Assembly (NCBI RefSeq): GCF_014199255.1
Contig: NZ_JACIJF010000003.1
Span: 124,001-188,000, forward strand
DNA from: Sphingomonas xinjiangensis
GTDB lineage: Bacteria > Pseudomonadota > Alphaproteobacteria > Sphingomonadales > Sphingomonadaceae
Length of the DNA: 64,000 bases
Reading direction: 5' to 3'
Shown here: positions 1 to 8,489 of the stretch, in pieces
Numbering within the stretch: the first letter of the stretch is position 1
How the letters are laid out: each line of letters begins with the position of its first letter
Notes under the pieces: model-generated
Database searches by the model: none
The model's input: only the letters and a program-made list of their open reading frames with translations
Told to the model about the DNA's origin: nothing
Position numbers and translations under genes: made by a program

Positions 1-786
1 GCGATCGACGAAGCCGATGAGGAAGGGGGCAAGACGCCGGTAGGCGATCTGGCGCCGATCGAGCGCCAGATGCTGCGCAACCTTCTCCATTTCGGCGAAT
101 GCGACGCCGGCGACATGGGCGTGCCTCGCGCCGACATCATCGCGGTCGAGGAAGGCACCAGCTTCGCCGGGCTGGTCGCGCTGTTCGCCGAAGCCGGGCA
201 CAGTCGCCTGCCGGTCTATCGCGACCAGCTCGATACCATCATTGGCATGGTCCACATCAAGGACGTGTTCGCGATCCTGGCGACCGGGGCGCCGCATCCC
301 GAGAGCATCGCCGGGCTGATCCGCCAGCCGCTTTATGTGCCCCAGTCGATGGGCGCGATCGACCTGCTCGCGCAGATGCAGCTGAGCCGCACGCATTTGG
401 CGATTGTGCTCGACGAATATTCCGGCACCGAAGGCCTCATCACCATCGAGGACCTGGTCGAGGAGATCGTCGGCGAGATCGAGGACGAGCATGACGACGC
501 GCCCACTGCGCTGCTCGTGCCGATCGACGGCGGCGCCTGGGAGGCCGACGCCCGCGCCGAACTGGAAGACATCGCCGAACTGATCGACTCTCGCCTTGCC
601 GAAGTCGAAGAGGATGTCGACACCATAGGCGGACTGGCCTTCGTGCTCGCCGGGCATGTACCGAAGCCCGGCGACTGCCTGGAACATGCCAGCGGCTGGA
701 AGCTGGAAGTCATCGATGCCGATGGCCGCAAGGTGAACCGCCTGCGCCTGCACCCGCCCGTACCGCCTGTCGAGGACGAAGAATGA
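1..786 (+). CDS. CorC/HlyC-family CBS-domain protein (5'-truncated by window edge)
   Basis: The reading frame is open from base 1, so the start codon lies upstream of the window. The visible 261 residues hold a CBS-domain pair (from about 'VPRADIIAVEE' through 'EYSGTEGLITIEDLVEEIVGEIEDE') and then a CorC_HlyC C-terminal domain. This is the soluble cytoplasmic CorC/YbeX type, linked in the literature to Mg/Co efflux and ribosome-associated functions; which role applies here is not shown by the sequence. In many alphaproteobacteria the order is phoH-ybeY-corC-lnt, and lnt does lie about 3.2 kb downstream here. The stop codon overlaps the next start (ATGA), suggesting translational coupling. Confidence 0.9.
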   Translation, partial: AIDEADEEGGKTPVGDLAPIERQMLRNLLHFGECDAGDMGVPRADIIAVEEGTSFAGLVALFAEAGHSRLPVYRDQLDTIIGMVHIKDVFAILATGAPHPESIAGLIRQPLYVPQSMGAIDLLAQMQLSRTHLAIVLDEYSGTEGLITIEDLVEEIVGEIEDEHDDAPTALLVPIDGGAWEADARAELEDIAELIDSRLAEVEEDVDTIGGLAFVLAGHVPKPGDCLEHASGWKLEVIDADGRKVNRLRLHPPVPPVEDEE

Positions 787-2174
787 AGAAGTGGGTGAAG
801 CGCCTCCTGATCGCACTCGTGGCTATCCTGATCGTGGGTGGTGGGGTGCTGTTCTACCTTTCGCGGCCCGACAAGGCGCAGCTGAGCGAGCAGGCGGTGA
901 CCGGCCGCGTGCCGCAGCTTAGCACTACCCGTACCCAGACGCTGCCCACAGTCGGGATTGCAAAGCCGGTCGGCTGGAACGGCGGCAAGCCGACGGCAGC
1001 CGCCGGCCTTCAGGTGGCGGCATTCGCTGACAAGCTGGAGCACCCCCGCTGGCTGTACCGTCTGCCGAACGGCGACGTGCTGGTGGCGGAGACCAACTCG
1101 CCACCGCGCAAGGGCGGCGGCGTCACCGGCTTCTTCATGCGCGTGTTCATGGGCCGCGCCGGCGCTGGCGTCCCCTCGGCAAACCGCATCACCCTACTGC
1201 GCGATACCAATGGCGATGGCGTTGCCGATCAGCGTTCCGTCCTGCTGACCGGGCTCAACTCGCCTTATGGCATGGCCCTGGCGGGCGACTGGCTCTACGT
1301 CGCCAACACCGACGCGCTGGTCCGCTTTCCCTTCACCCCCGGCCAGACCAAGATCACCGCCAGCCCTGAGAAGATCGTCGATCTTCCCGGTGGGGGCAAT
1401 CACTGGGCGCGCAACGTGATCGCCGCACCCGATGGCAAGTCGCTCTACGTGAGCATCGGATCGGCCTCCAACATTGCCGAGAACGGGCTCGAGGCGGAAG
1501 GCGCCGCCTACACGGCTGAAAGCCCGGCCGAGATGGCGCGGGCCAGCAGCAAGGCCGGTCGTGCGATGATCGTCCAGGTGTTCCCCGACACCAAGAAACT
1601 GCGCCTGTTCGCCTGGGGCCTGCGCAACGTGAACGGGATGGGCTTCGAGCCCCATACCGGCGCGCTTTGGGCCGTCGTGAACGAGCGCGACATGCTCGGA
1701 TCGGACATGCCGCCAGACTACCTGACTCAGGTGGATTTCGGCGCCTTCTATGGCTGGCCATGGAATTTCTGGGGCGGCTATGTCGACAGGCGTGTCACGC
1801 CGGAGCGGCCCGACCTGCGCGAATATACCAAGCGTCCCGACTTCGCGCTGGGGGCCCATACCGCCCCTCTCGGCCTGAGCTTCGCCACTGACGCCAAGCT
1901 CGGCGGAAGCTGGGGCAACGGCGCGTTCGTCGGCCTGCATGGCTCGTGGAACCGCGAGCCGCCCTCGGGCTACAAGGTCGTCTATGTTCCCTTCGCCGGC
2001 AATGGCTTCCCGGTGCGCGACGCCAAGCCGGTCGACGTACTCACCGGCTTCATCAACCCCGATGGCAAGACCGTGAAGGGTCGCCCGGTCGGCGTGATCA
2101 CCGACGCCACGGGTGCGCTGTTGGTGGCGGACGATGTCGGCAACATGATTTGGCGGGTGAGCGCAACGCGCTGA
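783..2174 (+). CDS. PQQ-dependent sugar (sorbosone-type) dehydrogenase-like protein
   Basis: This 463-residue protein has one N-terminal membrane segment or uncleaved signal (residues about 6-27) and then a six-bladed propeller typical of soluble glucose/sorbosone dehydrogenases. Family hallmarks are 'NGDVLVAETNS', a conserved 'WARNVIAAPDGK' stretch, 'LHGSWNREPPSGYKVVYVPF' and the C-terminal 'GRPVGVITDATGALLVADD'. Known members oxidise aldoses or sorbosone in the periplasm with PQQ; substrate and cofactor are not provable here, and no PQQ biosynthesis gene is in the window. It overlaps corC by four bases, so it is probably co-transcribed with it. It belongs to an accessory block between corC and lnt. 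Confidence 0.82.
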   Translation: MKKWVKRLLIALVAILIVGGGVLFYLSRPDKAQLSEQAVTGRVPQLSTTRTQTLPTVGIAKPVGWNGGKPTAAAGLQVAAFADKLEHPRWLYRLPNGDVLVAETNSPPRKGGGVTGFFMRVFMGRAGAGVPSANRITLLRDTNGDGVADQRSVLLTGLNSPYGMALAGDWLYVANTDALVRFPFTPGQTKITASPEKIVDLPGGGNHWARNVIAAPDGKSLYVSIGSASNIAENGLEAEGAAYTAESPAEMARASSKAGRAMIVQVFPDTKKLRLFAWGLRNVNGMGFEPHTGALWAVVNERDMLGSDMPPDYLTQVDFGAFYGWPWNFWGGYVDRRVTPERPDLREYTKRPDFALGAHTAPLGLSFATDAKLGGSWGNGAFVGLHGSWNREPPSGYKVVYVPFAGNGFPVRDAKPVDVLTGFINPDGKTVKGRPVGVITDATGALLVADDVGNMIWRVSATR

Positions 2175-2218
2175 GCTAGGCTGCAGCCGCCCGTGGCTGG
2201 AGGTCGTAAATCAGGCTA

Positions 2219-2244
2219 CTCTGGTCGCCCTGCGGCGACCAGAG
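2219..2244. other. Perfect 11-bp hairpin downstream of the dehydrogenase gene
   Basis: Arms 2219-2229 and 2234-2244 are exactly complementary around a CTGC tetraloop. No T-run follows, so this is not a canonical intrinsic terminator on either strand. It could aid rho-dependent termination, protect a 3' end, or be a small palindromic repeat. Confidence 0.4.
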
Positions 2245-2251
2245 GTCTGAC

Positions 2252-2597
2252 GTGACGGAAACCAAGCTGCTTTCTGGCGGAAATCCGCAAATTCCCAAGG
2301 GAGAAGGCGACGCACCGGTTCAGGCCTATATCGCTGCGATGCCGGGGTGGAAGCGGCACGTTGGCGCCAGGCTCGACACGATCATCGAGCAGACCGTCCC
2401 TGGTGTCAGGAAGGCGTTGAAGCGGAACACCCCCTTTTATGGGATCGCACATGATGGGTGGTTTGCCGCCTTTCACTGCTTCAACCGCTATGTGAAAGTC
2501 ACGTTTTTCCAAGGCGCGGCACTTGATCCCGTCCCGCCAGGAGCAGATCTCGCGGTGGATCCGGCAGGCTAGCGAATTGCCCGGCGAGCGCCTGTAG
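2252..2597 (+). pseudogene. DUF1801-family protein gene with internal deletion and frameshift
   Basis: Reading from a GTG at 2252 gives a clean DUF1801 N-terminal two thirds ('YIAAMPGWKRHVGARLDTII', 'TPFYGI', 'FAAFHCFNRYVKVTFFQG'). After 'ALDPVPPG' it runs out of frame and stops at 2572. Shifted by one, the next bases read 'EQISRWIRQASELPG' and stop at 2597, which is the family's usual C-terminal helix. The roughly 25 residues that normally join these parts are absent, so an internal deletion that also broke the frame is the simplest explanation. The 106-residue product might still fold but lacks the last helix. DUF1801 proteins have a YdhG-like fold of unclear function. Confidence 0.65.
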
Positions 2598-2613
2598 CTC
2601 CCCACCCGAACAA

Positions 2614-2916
2614 TCACCTCAGCAGCTTGGGTGCTTCCCGGGCAAGCTTCTCCCGGATCTTGGAGGCGAACAGCGCGAGCATGGGCGGCAAGTCGACCAC
2701 TGCGTGCACCTTGTCCTCGGACACTTCCAGTCGGCTGGCGACCTTCTGGCCCATGGCGCTGACGGTGAAATGCATCGTGTCGCCCTCCCACCGCTGATCG
2801 ACATTGCCGCCGCCGGGGAACATGTCGGCCAGCTTGCCTATGCCACCGCCGATCCGCGCCTTTGCGGCGTCACGGCCCAGCTTGTGGGGGATGTCGAGTG
2901 TGATCGGATCAGCCAC
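2614..2916 (-). CDS. Polyhydroxyalkanoate-system (PHA_gran_rgn-type) small protein
   Basis: The 100-residue protein starts with GTG at 2916. Its pattern, 'ITLDIPHKLGRDAAKARIGGGI', then 'RWEGDTMHFTVSAMGQKVASRLEVSEDKVHAVVDLPPMLALFASKI', fits the polyhydroxyalkanoic acid system family (PF09650-like). Members are small cytoplasmic proteins found with PHA granules or polyester metabolism genes. No phaC or phasin gene is nearby, so the functional link rests only on family resemblance. It lies 8 bp downstream of the VOC gene on the same strand and probably shares its transcript. Confidence 0.75.
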   Translation of the reverse strand: MADPITLDIPHKLGRDAAKARIGGGIGKLADMFPGGGNVDQRWEGDTMHFTVSAMGQKVASRLEVSEDKVHAVVDLPPMLALFASKIREKLAREAPKLLR

Positions 2917-2924
2917 GGAGTACC

Positions 2925-3344
2925 TCAGCGTGCAAAGAGAAGAGCGTCATCGGCAAACGCCTTGAACTCGAGCGCGTTGCCGCTGGGATCGCGAAAGAAC
3001 ATCGTCGCCTGCTCGCCGACCTGCCCTTGGAAGCGCACATGGGGCGCGATGCCGAAGGGTATGCCCGCCGCTTCGACCCGAGCCGCAAGCGCTTCCCAGT
3101 CGGACATGGTGAGCACCACTCCGAAATGCGGCACTGGAACATCATGGCCATCGACCGCGCTTGCGGCGGTCACCGGCTTGGCGGCCGCATCGAGATGCGC
3201 GACGATCTGATGCCCGAACAAGTCGAAGTCGATCCAGTGGTCGGACGAGCGTCCTTCGGGACAGGCCAGCACGCCGCCGTAAAAGCTACGTGCCGCGGCC
3301 AGATCATGGACCGGAAAGGCGAGATGGAACGGGCGCAGCGACAT
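2925..3344 (-). CDS. VOC-family (glyoxalase/bleomycin-resistance fold) protein
   Basis: This 139-residue protein opens with '[30 protein letters not shown]', the first beta-alpha-beta unit of a vicinal-oxygen-chelate fold with its His metal ligand. The second unit includes '[25 protein letters not shown]' and ends '[15 protein letters not shown]', with the usual Glu ligand. VOC proteins include lyases, dioxygenases and antibiotic-binding proteins; nothing here picks one. Its ATG is at 3344. Confidence 0.82.
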   Translation of the reverse strand: MSLRPFHLAFPVHDLAAARSFYGGVLACPEGRSSDHWIDFDLFGHQIVAHLDAAAKPVTAASAVDGHDVPVPHFGVVLTMSDWEALAARVEAAGIPFGIAPHVRFQGQVGEQATMFFRDPSGNALEFKAFADDALLFAR

Positions 3345-3391
3345 GAGCCACTTCTACTCGATCATGGGTTCCAAGCGAAGCGCGATCCAGC

Positions 3392-3877
3392 TCAATCGGC
3401 TGAAGCGGGCGCCGCCTCGATCGCTGGTGGCAGAAAGTCATTCATTGGCAGCATCGGGTGGGGATATCGGAAGGTGTTCGCGGCCATCGGCAGGACGACA
3501 CCCTCTGCCGCATTGGGCATGAAATAGTTGCCCTGATACACGTTGGGCTGCGTCATCGGACTCTCGGGGTAGACTTCTCCGATCGGCGCGAACTTCAAAT
3601 CCATGCCGGAGACCGCGAACAATGCCATGTCGACGAAGTTCATGTGCTCGATCGTGCCGCGCAGATGCGTGTCCTGAGCGATGATCGCCTCGATCTTGTC
3701 TTTAACGAACGAAAGCGAGGCCATGTCTTTGACGACCTGATTGAAGTCGTGTGCGCCGTCGTGATGGACGATGTAGCGACTTTGCGTGTTCGTCAGCATC
3801 TCGTGACGGACATAGGAGGGCAGATCGCCGTGGAAGAGGCGAATCCGTGCCGCGGCTTCGGGATACATGCGGCGCAC
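3392..3877 (-). CDS. Truncated protein, probably C-terminal part of a larger enzyme
   Basis: The only in-frame conventional start is a GTG at 3877, giving 161 residues, but the frame stays open upstream and reads plausible protein ('PPPIKSLRQAGGRETRFSYE') into the lnt start region without a good start codon. The segments 'SRYIVHHDGAHDFNQVVKDM' and 'IIAQDTHLRG' recall the C-terminal half of cephalosporin-hydroxylase or SAM-methyltransferase-like proteins. I do not recognise a complete family. The simplest reading is a gene whose 5' half was lost where the accessory block joins lnt; a short functional protein is not excluded. Confidence 0.5.
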   Translation of the reverse strand: MRRMYPEAAARIRLFHGDLPSYVRHEMLTNTQSRYIVHHDGAHDFNQVVKDMASLSFVKDKIEAIIAQDTHLRGTIEHMNFVDMALFAVSGMDLKFAPIGEVYPESPMTQPNVYQGNYFMPNAAEGVVLPMAANTFRYPHPMLPMNDFLPPAIEAAPASAD

Positions 3878-3942
3878 CCGCTCATAGCTGAAGCGCGTTT
3901 CTCGCCCTCCCGCTTGCCGCAGCGATTTGATAGGGGGCGGGC

Positions 3943-5484
3943 ATGCTTCGCCGCCCGCTGCTCGCCGCCCTGGCTCTTGGCCTTCTTTCCCCCACGGGCT
4001 TTGCGCCGCTGAACCTGTGGTTCGTGACGCTCGCGTGCCTCGCGGTGCTGCTATGGCTGGTGCACGAAGCGCCGACGCTCAAATCCGCACTGCTGCGCGG
4101 CTGGGTGTTCGGCATCGGGCACTTCACGATCGGCAACAACTGGATACAGCACGCCTTCGACTATCAAGACCGGATGCCGCCGGTACTCGGCTATTTTGCG
4201 GTGCTGGCACTGGCGCTGTACCTGGCGGTCTACCCGGCGCTGGCGATGGGGCTGGCCTGGCGGTTCAGCCGCAGCGTCGCGCCCGGGGACGGACGTCCGG
4301 ACCTGGGCTTTGTGCTCGCCGCCGCCGCGGCGTGGATCGTCAGCGAATGGCTGCGGGGCACGCTGTTCACCGGCTACCCGTGGAACCCGCTTGCAGTGCT
4401 GTGGCTGCCGACGCCGGTGGCGCAGACGGCGGCGTGGATCGGCACCTATGCCCTTTCGGGCATCGCGGTGCTGGCCGCGGGAACGTTGCTGCTGGGGGCG
4501 ACACGCCGTTTCGTCCCGCTCACAGTCACGGCGGCGGCGTTCGTCGCGTGCTTCCTCCTGCCCGCCAGCGCACCCCGGCCCGCCGCCGGCGCACCCCATG
4601 TCCGGGTCGTACAGCCGAATCTCGGCCAGGAGAATGTCGATGATCCCGACTATCCGGAACGTGCCATCGAGCAGTTGATGCAGGGCAGCGGACAGCCTGG
4701 CGCGGTGCCGCGGCTGGTGGTCTGGCCCGAGGGGATGGTGAACCATTATGTCGAGGATGATTATCCCGATCCCCGCTTCTACCGCCGCGGCGATCCACGC
4801 TGGGTGCGGGGCAAGATTGCGGCGATCCTCGGCCCGCGCGACGTTGCGCTGATCAGCGGCAACGCGCTGTTCTTTGATTCGACCGGCAAGCTGACGGGTG
4901 CGGGCAATTCCGTCTGGCCGCTGGAGCCGTCGGGCATGCTCGGCCAGCGCTACGATAAGGCGCATCTGGTGCCTTATGGCGAGTATCTGCCCATGCGCGG
5001 ACTGCTCGAACCGTTGGGTTTGTCGCGACTGGTGATGGGCGATGTCGACTTCGTACCGGGTCCGGGAGCAGCGACGCTGAACGTCCCCGGCTTTGGCAAG
5101 GTCGGCGTGCAGGTCTGCTATGAGATCGTCTTCTCCGGCCAAGTGGTGGACCGGAAGAATCGCCCTGACCTGCTGTTCAACCCATCCAACGACGCCTGGT
5201 TCGGCACCTGGGGCCCGCCCGAGCATCTGGCGCAGGCGCGGCTGCGCGCAATCGAGGAAGGATTGCCCGTGCTCCGCTCGACGCCGACCGGCATCTCGGC
5301 GGTGATCGACGCGCGCGGAAAGGTGCTGGGCAGCGTCCCGGCAAGCCAGCAGGGTGCGATCGAGATGCCCCTGCCCCGCCCGCTACCACCAACGCTATTC
5401 TCCCGCGTTGGCAACTGGATGGTGTTGCTGGTCGCTGGAGTGCTGTTGTTGTTGGCCGTTGCCATACGCCGCCGCGCCAGCTAG
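3943..5484 (+). CDS. lnt: Apolipoprotein N-acyltransferase
   Basis: This 513-residue inner-membrane enzyme N-acylates the amino-terminal cysteine of lipoproteins, the last step of lipoprotein maturation. The N-terminal ~200 residues carry several membrane segments. The periplasmic nitrilase domain follows with the expected triad: Glu263 ('VVWPEGM'), Lys339 ('YDKAHLVPYGEYLP') and Cys392 ('VGVQVCYEIVF'). A final membrane helix occupies about 483-505. Length is normal. The window encodes several likely lipoprotein substrates (M48 protease, NodT-type channel, CpaD, TraB-like, TbpB-like). It is followed by metK after only 72 bases, as in the common corC-lnt-metK order. Confidence 0.95.
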   Translation: MLRRPLLAALALGLLSPTGFAPLNLWFVTLACLAVLLWLVHEAPTLKSALLRGWVFGIGHFTIGNNWIQHAFDYQDRMPPVLGYFAVLALALYLAVYPALAMGLAWRFSRSVAPGDGRPDLGFVLAAAAAWIVSEWLRGTLFTGYPWNPLAVLWLPTPVAQTAAWIGTYALSGIAVLAAGTLLLGATRRFVPLTVTAAAFVACFLLPASAPRPAAGAPHVRVVQPNLGQENVDDPDYPERAIEQLMQGSGQPGAVPRLVVWPEGMVNHYVEDDYPDPRFYRRGDPRWVRGKIAAILGPRDVALISGNALFFDSTGKLTGAGNSVWPLEPSGMLGQRYDKAHLVPYGEYLPMRGLLEPLGLSRLVMGDVDFVPGPGAATLNVPGFGKVGVQVCYEIVFSGQVVDRKNRPDLLFNPSNDAWFGTWGPPEHLAQARLRAIEEGLPVLRSTPTGISAVIDARGKVLGSVPASQQGAIEMPLPRPLPPTLFSRVGNWMVLLVAGVLLLLAVAIRRRAS

Positions 5485-5556
5485 GGCGGACATATAAGGA
5501 AAGCTTTATATGGCATGGCAACGGCCTGCTTTCCTTCCCACCGCTCGAGGAAAATC
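5485..5556 (+). promoter_or_regulatory. metK leader with two mutually exclusive hairpins, one hiding the RBS
   Basis: The 72-nt leader between the lnt stop and the metK ATG has three related segments: 5496-5504 (AAGGAAAGC), 5528-5536 (GCTTTCCTT) and 5547-5553 (GAGGAAA, the Shine-Dalgarno). The first two pair perfectly over 9 bp. The second can instead pair with the third over 7 bp (one G-U), burying the Shine-Dalgarno. This is the layout of a translation-controlling riboswitch or attenuator. The 23-nt loop between the first two segments contains GGCAACGGCC, loosely like the conserved core of SAM/SAH riboswitches. The ligand is not shown; SAM is the natural guess because MetK makes it. Confidence 0.5.
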
Positions 5557-6762
5557 ATGCGTTCCAATTATCTTTTCACGTCCGAGTCGGTCTCGGAAGG
5601 CCATCCAGACAAGGTTGCCGACCAGATTTCCGATGCCATCGTTGACCTATTCCTGTCCAAGGATCCCGAAGCGCGCATCGCCTGCGAAACGCTGACCACC
5701 ACCCAATTGGTCGTGCTTGCCGGTGAGATCCGGTGCAAGGGCGTGTACGAGAATGGCGCCTGGGCCGAAGGCGCCCAGGAAGAGATCGAGCGCACCGTCC
5801 GCAACACGGTGAAGCGGATCGGCTATGAGCAGGACGGATTTCACTGGGAGACCTTCCGCTTCGAGAACAACCTGCACGGCCAGTCGGCACACATCGCGCA
5901 GGGCGTGGACGCGAGCGGAAACAAGGACGAAGGCGCCGGCGACCAGGGCATCATGTTCGGCTATGCCGCCGACGATACGCCGGATCTGATGCCCGCGACG
6001 CTTTATTACAGTCACAAGATCCTCGAACGGATGGCGGCCGATCGCCATTCGGGCGCGGCACCGTTTCTCGAGCCGGACGCCAAGAGCCAAGTCACGCTAC
6101 GCTACGAAGGCAGCAAGCCCGTCGCGGCTACCGCGATCGTCGTCTCGACTCAGCACGGCAAGGGCTATGACGAGGGCGACAAGGAAGCGGAACTCCACGC
6201 TTATGTGAGGAAGGTCGTCGCCGACATTCTTCCTGCGGAACTGCTCAGCGATACCGTCTACCACATCAACCCGACCGGGAGCTTCGAGATCGGTGGCCCT
6301 GACGGTGATGCCGGCCTTACCGGCCGCAAGATCATCGTCGACACCTATGGCGGCGCAGCCCCGCACGGCGGCGGCGCGTTCTCGGGCAAGGACCCGACCA
6401 AGGTCGATCGCTCGGCAGCGTACATCACGCGCTATCTGGCAAAAAACATCGTCGCCGCGGGCCTCGCCCAGCGTGTCACGATCCAACTGGCTTATGCGAT
6501 CGGCGTTTCCAAGCCGCTGTCGCTCTATGTCGACACGCACGGCACCGGCACGGTGGGCGACGACAAGATCGAGCAAGCGATCCAGGGCATCGAGAAGCTG
6601 GGCGGCCTCACCCCGCGCGGCATCCGCACGCATCTGGGCCTGAACAAGCCGATCTACGAACGCACCGCTGCCTATGGCCATTTCGGCCGCCAGGCAGAAG
6701 GCGATTACTTCCCTTGGGAAAAGACCGACCTGGTCGAAGATCTCAAGGCGGCGCTCGCCTAA
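5557..6762 (+). CDS. metK: S-adenosylmethionine synthetase (methionine adenosyltransferase)
   Basis: The enzyme makes SAM from methionine and ATP. ATG 5557 was chosen over an upstream in-frame ATG (5515) because '[19 protein letters not shown]' is the conserved N-terminus and a GAGGA ribosome site sits 5 bases ahead. The 401-residue protein has the usual motifs: '[16 protein letters not shown]', the adenosine-binding '[12 protein letters not shown]' and the P-loop-like '[16 protein letters not shown]'. Length is normal for the family. A strong terminator follows at once. SAM feeds the methyltransferases in the window, including TrmB and TrmL. Confidence 0.97.
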   Translation: MRSNYLFTSESVSEGHPDKVADQISDAIVDLFLSKDPEARIACETLTTTQLVVLAGEIRCKGVYENGAWAEGAQEEIERTVRNTVKRIGYEQDGFHWETFRFENNLHGQSAHIAQGVDASGNKDEGAGDQGIMFGYAADDTPDLMPATLYYSHKILERMAADRHSGAAPFLEPDAKSQVTLRYEGSKPVAATAIVVSTQHGKGYDEGDKEAELHAYVRKVVADILPAELLSDTVYHINPTGSFEIGGPDGDAGLTGRKIIVDTYGGAAPHGGGAFSGKDPTKVDRSAAYITRYLAKNIVAAGLAQRVTIQLAYAIGVSKPLSLYVDTHGTGTVGDDKIEQAIQGIEKLGGLTPRGIRTHLGLNKPIYERTAAYGHFGRQAEGDYFPWEKTDLVEDLKAALA

Positions 6763-6783
6763 GTCGATAAGCTTAAACGAAAT

Positions 6784-6817
6784 GGGCCGGAGGCGCGATC
6801 CTCCGGCCCTTTTGTTT
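6784..6817 (+). terminator. Rho-independent terminator of metK
   Basis: A perfect 10-bp GC-rich stem (6784-6793 with 6800-6809, loop CGCGAT) is followed directly by TTTTGTTT. It closes the lnt-metK unit and shows that the EAL genes downstream need their own promoter. Confidence 0.92.
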
Positions 6818-7111
6818 GCCAGCTCGGCAGCGATGCCGCCGGGTGAATGGCGTGGAGCGATCCGACTGTCTGTTTGAGAATTTGAAGATGGCGATCGGAG
6901 ATCGCCGACGCGTGCTGAATTTGTATCCAGCACTTGCGCTGAAAAGACGTCCCCTGGCGGGTACCATGAAGTCAGGGACGCGTGGCGCGACGATGATCTA
7001 TCCGCCTTTTGAGCCGCGTTTCGACCATCTGCCCAGCGGCCTTCGCGGGAAATCACGTAAACGCTTCGGTAACCCCATTTCTTCATAACAGAGGCTGAAA
7101 AGGAGCGGACG
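6818..7111. other. Non-coding stretch between metK terminator and first EAL gene
   Basis: I see no convincing gene in these ~294 bases. There are short palindromes around 6888-6904 and a possible stem at 6910-6943, and a good ribosome binding site (AAAGGAG, 7099-7105) before the EAL gene. A promoter for that gene must lie here, but no clear -35/-10 pair stands out. Confidence 0.5.
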
Positions 7112-7855
7112 ATGGAGTCGCAGGGGCAGCCCCGACATATGGTTGAGAATGCAACGACAATAGCGTTTCAGCCGATCGCAGACACCGGCGCAGGCCGAGT
7201 CTATGCCTATGAGGCCGTACTGCGTGGCGCCGATGGCGCGAGCATGCAGGATATCCGTACGCCGATGAAGGCCGAAGCGCGCGTGAACTTCGATCGCCGC
7301 TGCACTGTCGCGGCGATCCGCTGGGCGATAGCGGCGGGATTGGGCACAAGCGGTGCGCGCCTGTGCATTCCGACCTTCGCCGACGCTATAACCGCGCCCA
7401 ACGAGCATCTAATCCCCGCACTTCAGGCCGCGCGCACCTGCGGCTTGATCCCCGAACGGCTGATCTTCGCCATCCATGACTATCAGGCGGTCAGCGGGCC
7501 GGAACTGGCTGAGATCGTCCATGTATATGGCAAGCTTGGCTGCCAGACCGCGTTCGTCGGCCTCGGCGGAGGGCAGTCAGGGCTGGGTACGTGCGGCCGG
7601 TACAAGCCCGATCTCGTGAAGCTGGAACCCGAGCTTATCTGCGGCATCGCTTCCAGCTGGTCGCGGCGGATCGTCCTGGAGGACCTTACCCCCAGGTTAC
7701 GCAGCCTGGGGCTCAAGGCTGTTGCCACCGGCGTGGACTGCCCAACCGTGCTGGAACGGCTAAGCGGCTTTGGCCTGCATCTGGTGCAGGGAGAGGCGAT
7801 CGCAAAGCCCGAAGCCGGCACGCTTCCGGTACCACAGCTGCGCCGCGCCGCCTGA
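7112..7855 (+). CDS. EAL-domain protein, catalytically degenerate
   Basis: This 247-residue protein is almost entirely one EAL domain ('IAFQPIADTGAGRVYAYEAVLRG' at the start, 'VQGEAIAKP' near the end) with no sensor or membrane segment. Active EAL enzymes cleave cyclic di-GMP with two metals held by conserved acidic residues. Here the first Glu ('YEAVLR') and the Lys ('LVKLEPE') are kept. The Asn, second Glu ('FAIHDY' replaces 'ELTE'), Asp-Asp pair ('VGLGGGQSG' replaces 'DDFGTG') and last Glu ('ATGVD' replaces 'AEGVE') are lost. It is unlikely to be a phosphodiesterase; binding of c-di-GMP or of a protein partner is possible. A second degenerate EAL gene lies 0.8 kb downstream. Confidence 0.78.
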   Translation: MESQGQPRHMVENATTIAFQPIADTGAGRVYAYEAVLRGADGASMQDIRTPMKAEARVNFDRRCTVAAIRWAIAAGLGTSGARLCIPTFADAITAPNEHLIPALQAARTCGLIPERLIFAIHDYQAVSGPELAEIVHVYGKLGCQTAFVGLGGGQSGLGTCGRYKPDLVKLEPELICGIASSWSRRIVLEDLTPRLRSLGLKAVATGVDCPTVLERLSGFGLHLVQGEAIAKPEAGTLPVPQLRRAA

Positions 7856-7865
7856 CTCGCCGCTG

Positions 7866-8489
7866 CTAGTCCCCGCGCTTGCGAACCGCAGCGCTGCCTG
7901 CGTTCACGGCCGCGTTGACAGCCGCTTCGGCCACCCATCCCACCATCGCGCCGACCACCACATCGCTTGCGAAGTGATTGCCCTGCGGCAGCTGGACCAA
8001 GCCTACCGCGGCGGCAGCTGCCGCTGCTGCGCTCGATGCCTGAGGGTATTCGCGGCTGAGCGCCCGTCCGACCGCTACCGCGCCAGCAGTATGACCGGAG
8101 GGGAAGCTGTTCCACGGCCCTTCATTCTTCTCTGCATTCTTGTCGGGGTGCAGCAGGTATCGCCCATCCTCCAGCATCTTGTGCGGGCGGGTGCGTGCAA
8201 CATAGCGCTTAATTCCGGCCTTGATGCCTGTCGCAACCAGTTCGCTGGCCAGCATGCGCAGCCCGGCTCGCGCAAGTCGCGGCTGACGCAACACCAGCCC
8301 GGCCGCCAGCGTTGCCGCCGATGCGGCGAGCAAAGGCGGTTGGTCAGACGCCTCGCTCAGCAGCCCCACTGCCTTCACTGCCGGATTTCCGCGATGACGT
8401 AGCGCCACGGTGGCAAGCGCAGCGTCGAGCCGCTCCACCTTGCTGGCACGCGCCGCGAACTGCGATCCCTTCGACTCGTTCTTACCCAT
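7866..8489 (-). CDS. PAP2-family phosphatase
   Basis: The 207-residue protein shows the PAP2 acid-phosphatase signature: 'KRYVARTRP' (Lys94 to Pro102), 'PSGHT' (130-134, with catalytic His133) and 'GNHFASDVVVG' (His172, Asp176). The Arg usually found six residues before the last His is Gln166 here. Hydrophobic, Ala-rich segments suggest membrane association. PAP2 enzymes dephosphorylate lipid phosphates such as undecaprenyl pyrophosphate, phosphatidate or phosphatidylglycerophosphate; the substrate is not apparent. The gene is convergent with the first EAL gene (10-bp gap) and divergent from the second. Confidence 0.82.
   Translation of the reverse strand: MGKNESKGSQFAARASKVERLDAALATVALRHRGNPAVKAVGLLSEASDQPPLLAASAATLAAGLVLRQPRLARAGLRMLASELVATGIKAGIKRYVARTRPHKMLEDGRYLLHPDKNAEKNEGPWNSFPSGHTAGAVAVGRALSREYPQASSAAAAAAAAVGLVQLPQGNHFASDVVVGAMVGWVAEAAVNAAVNAGSAAVRKRGD

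Noticed and set aside
5485..5556. SAM-II riboswitch in the metK leader
   Set aside because: The SAM-II pseudoknot consensus is not present; the structure seen is a different two-hairpin switch.
6816..7088. 90-codon frame before the first EAL gene
   Set aside because: No ribosome site or family resemblance; it starts inside the metK terminator region.
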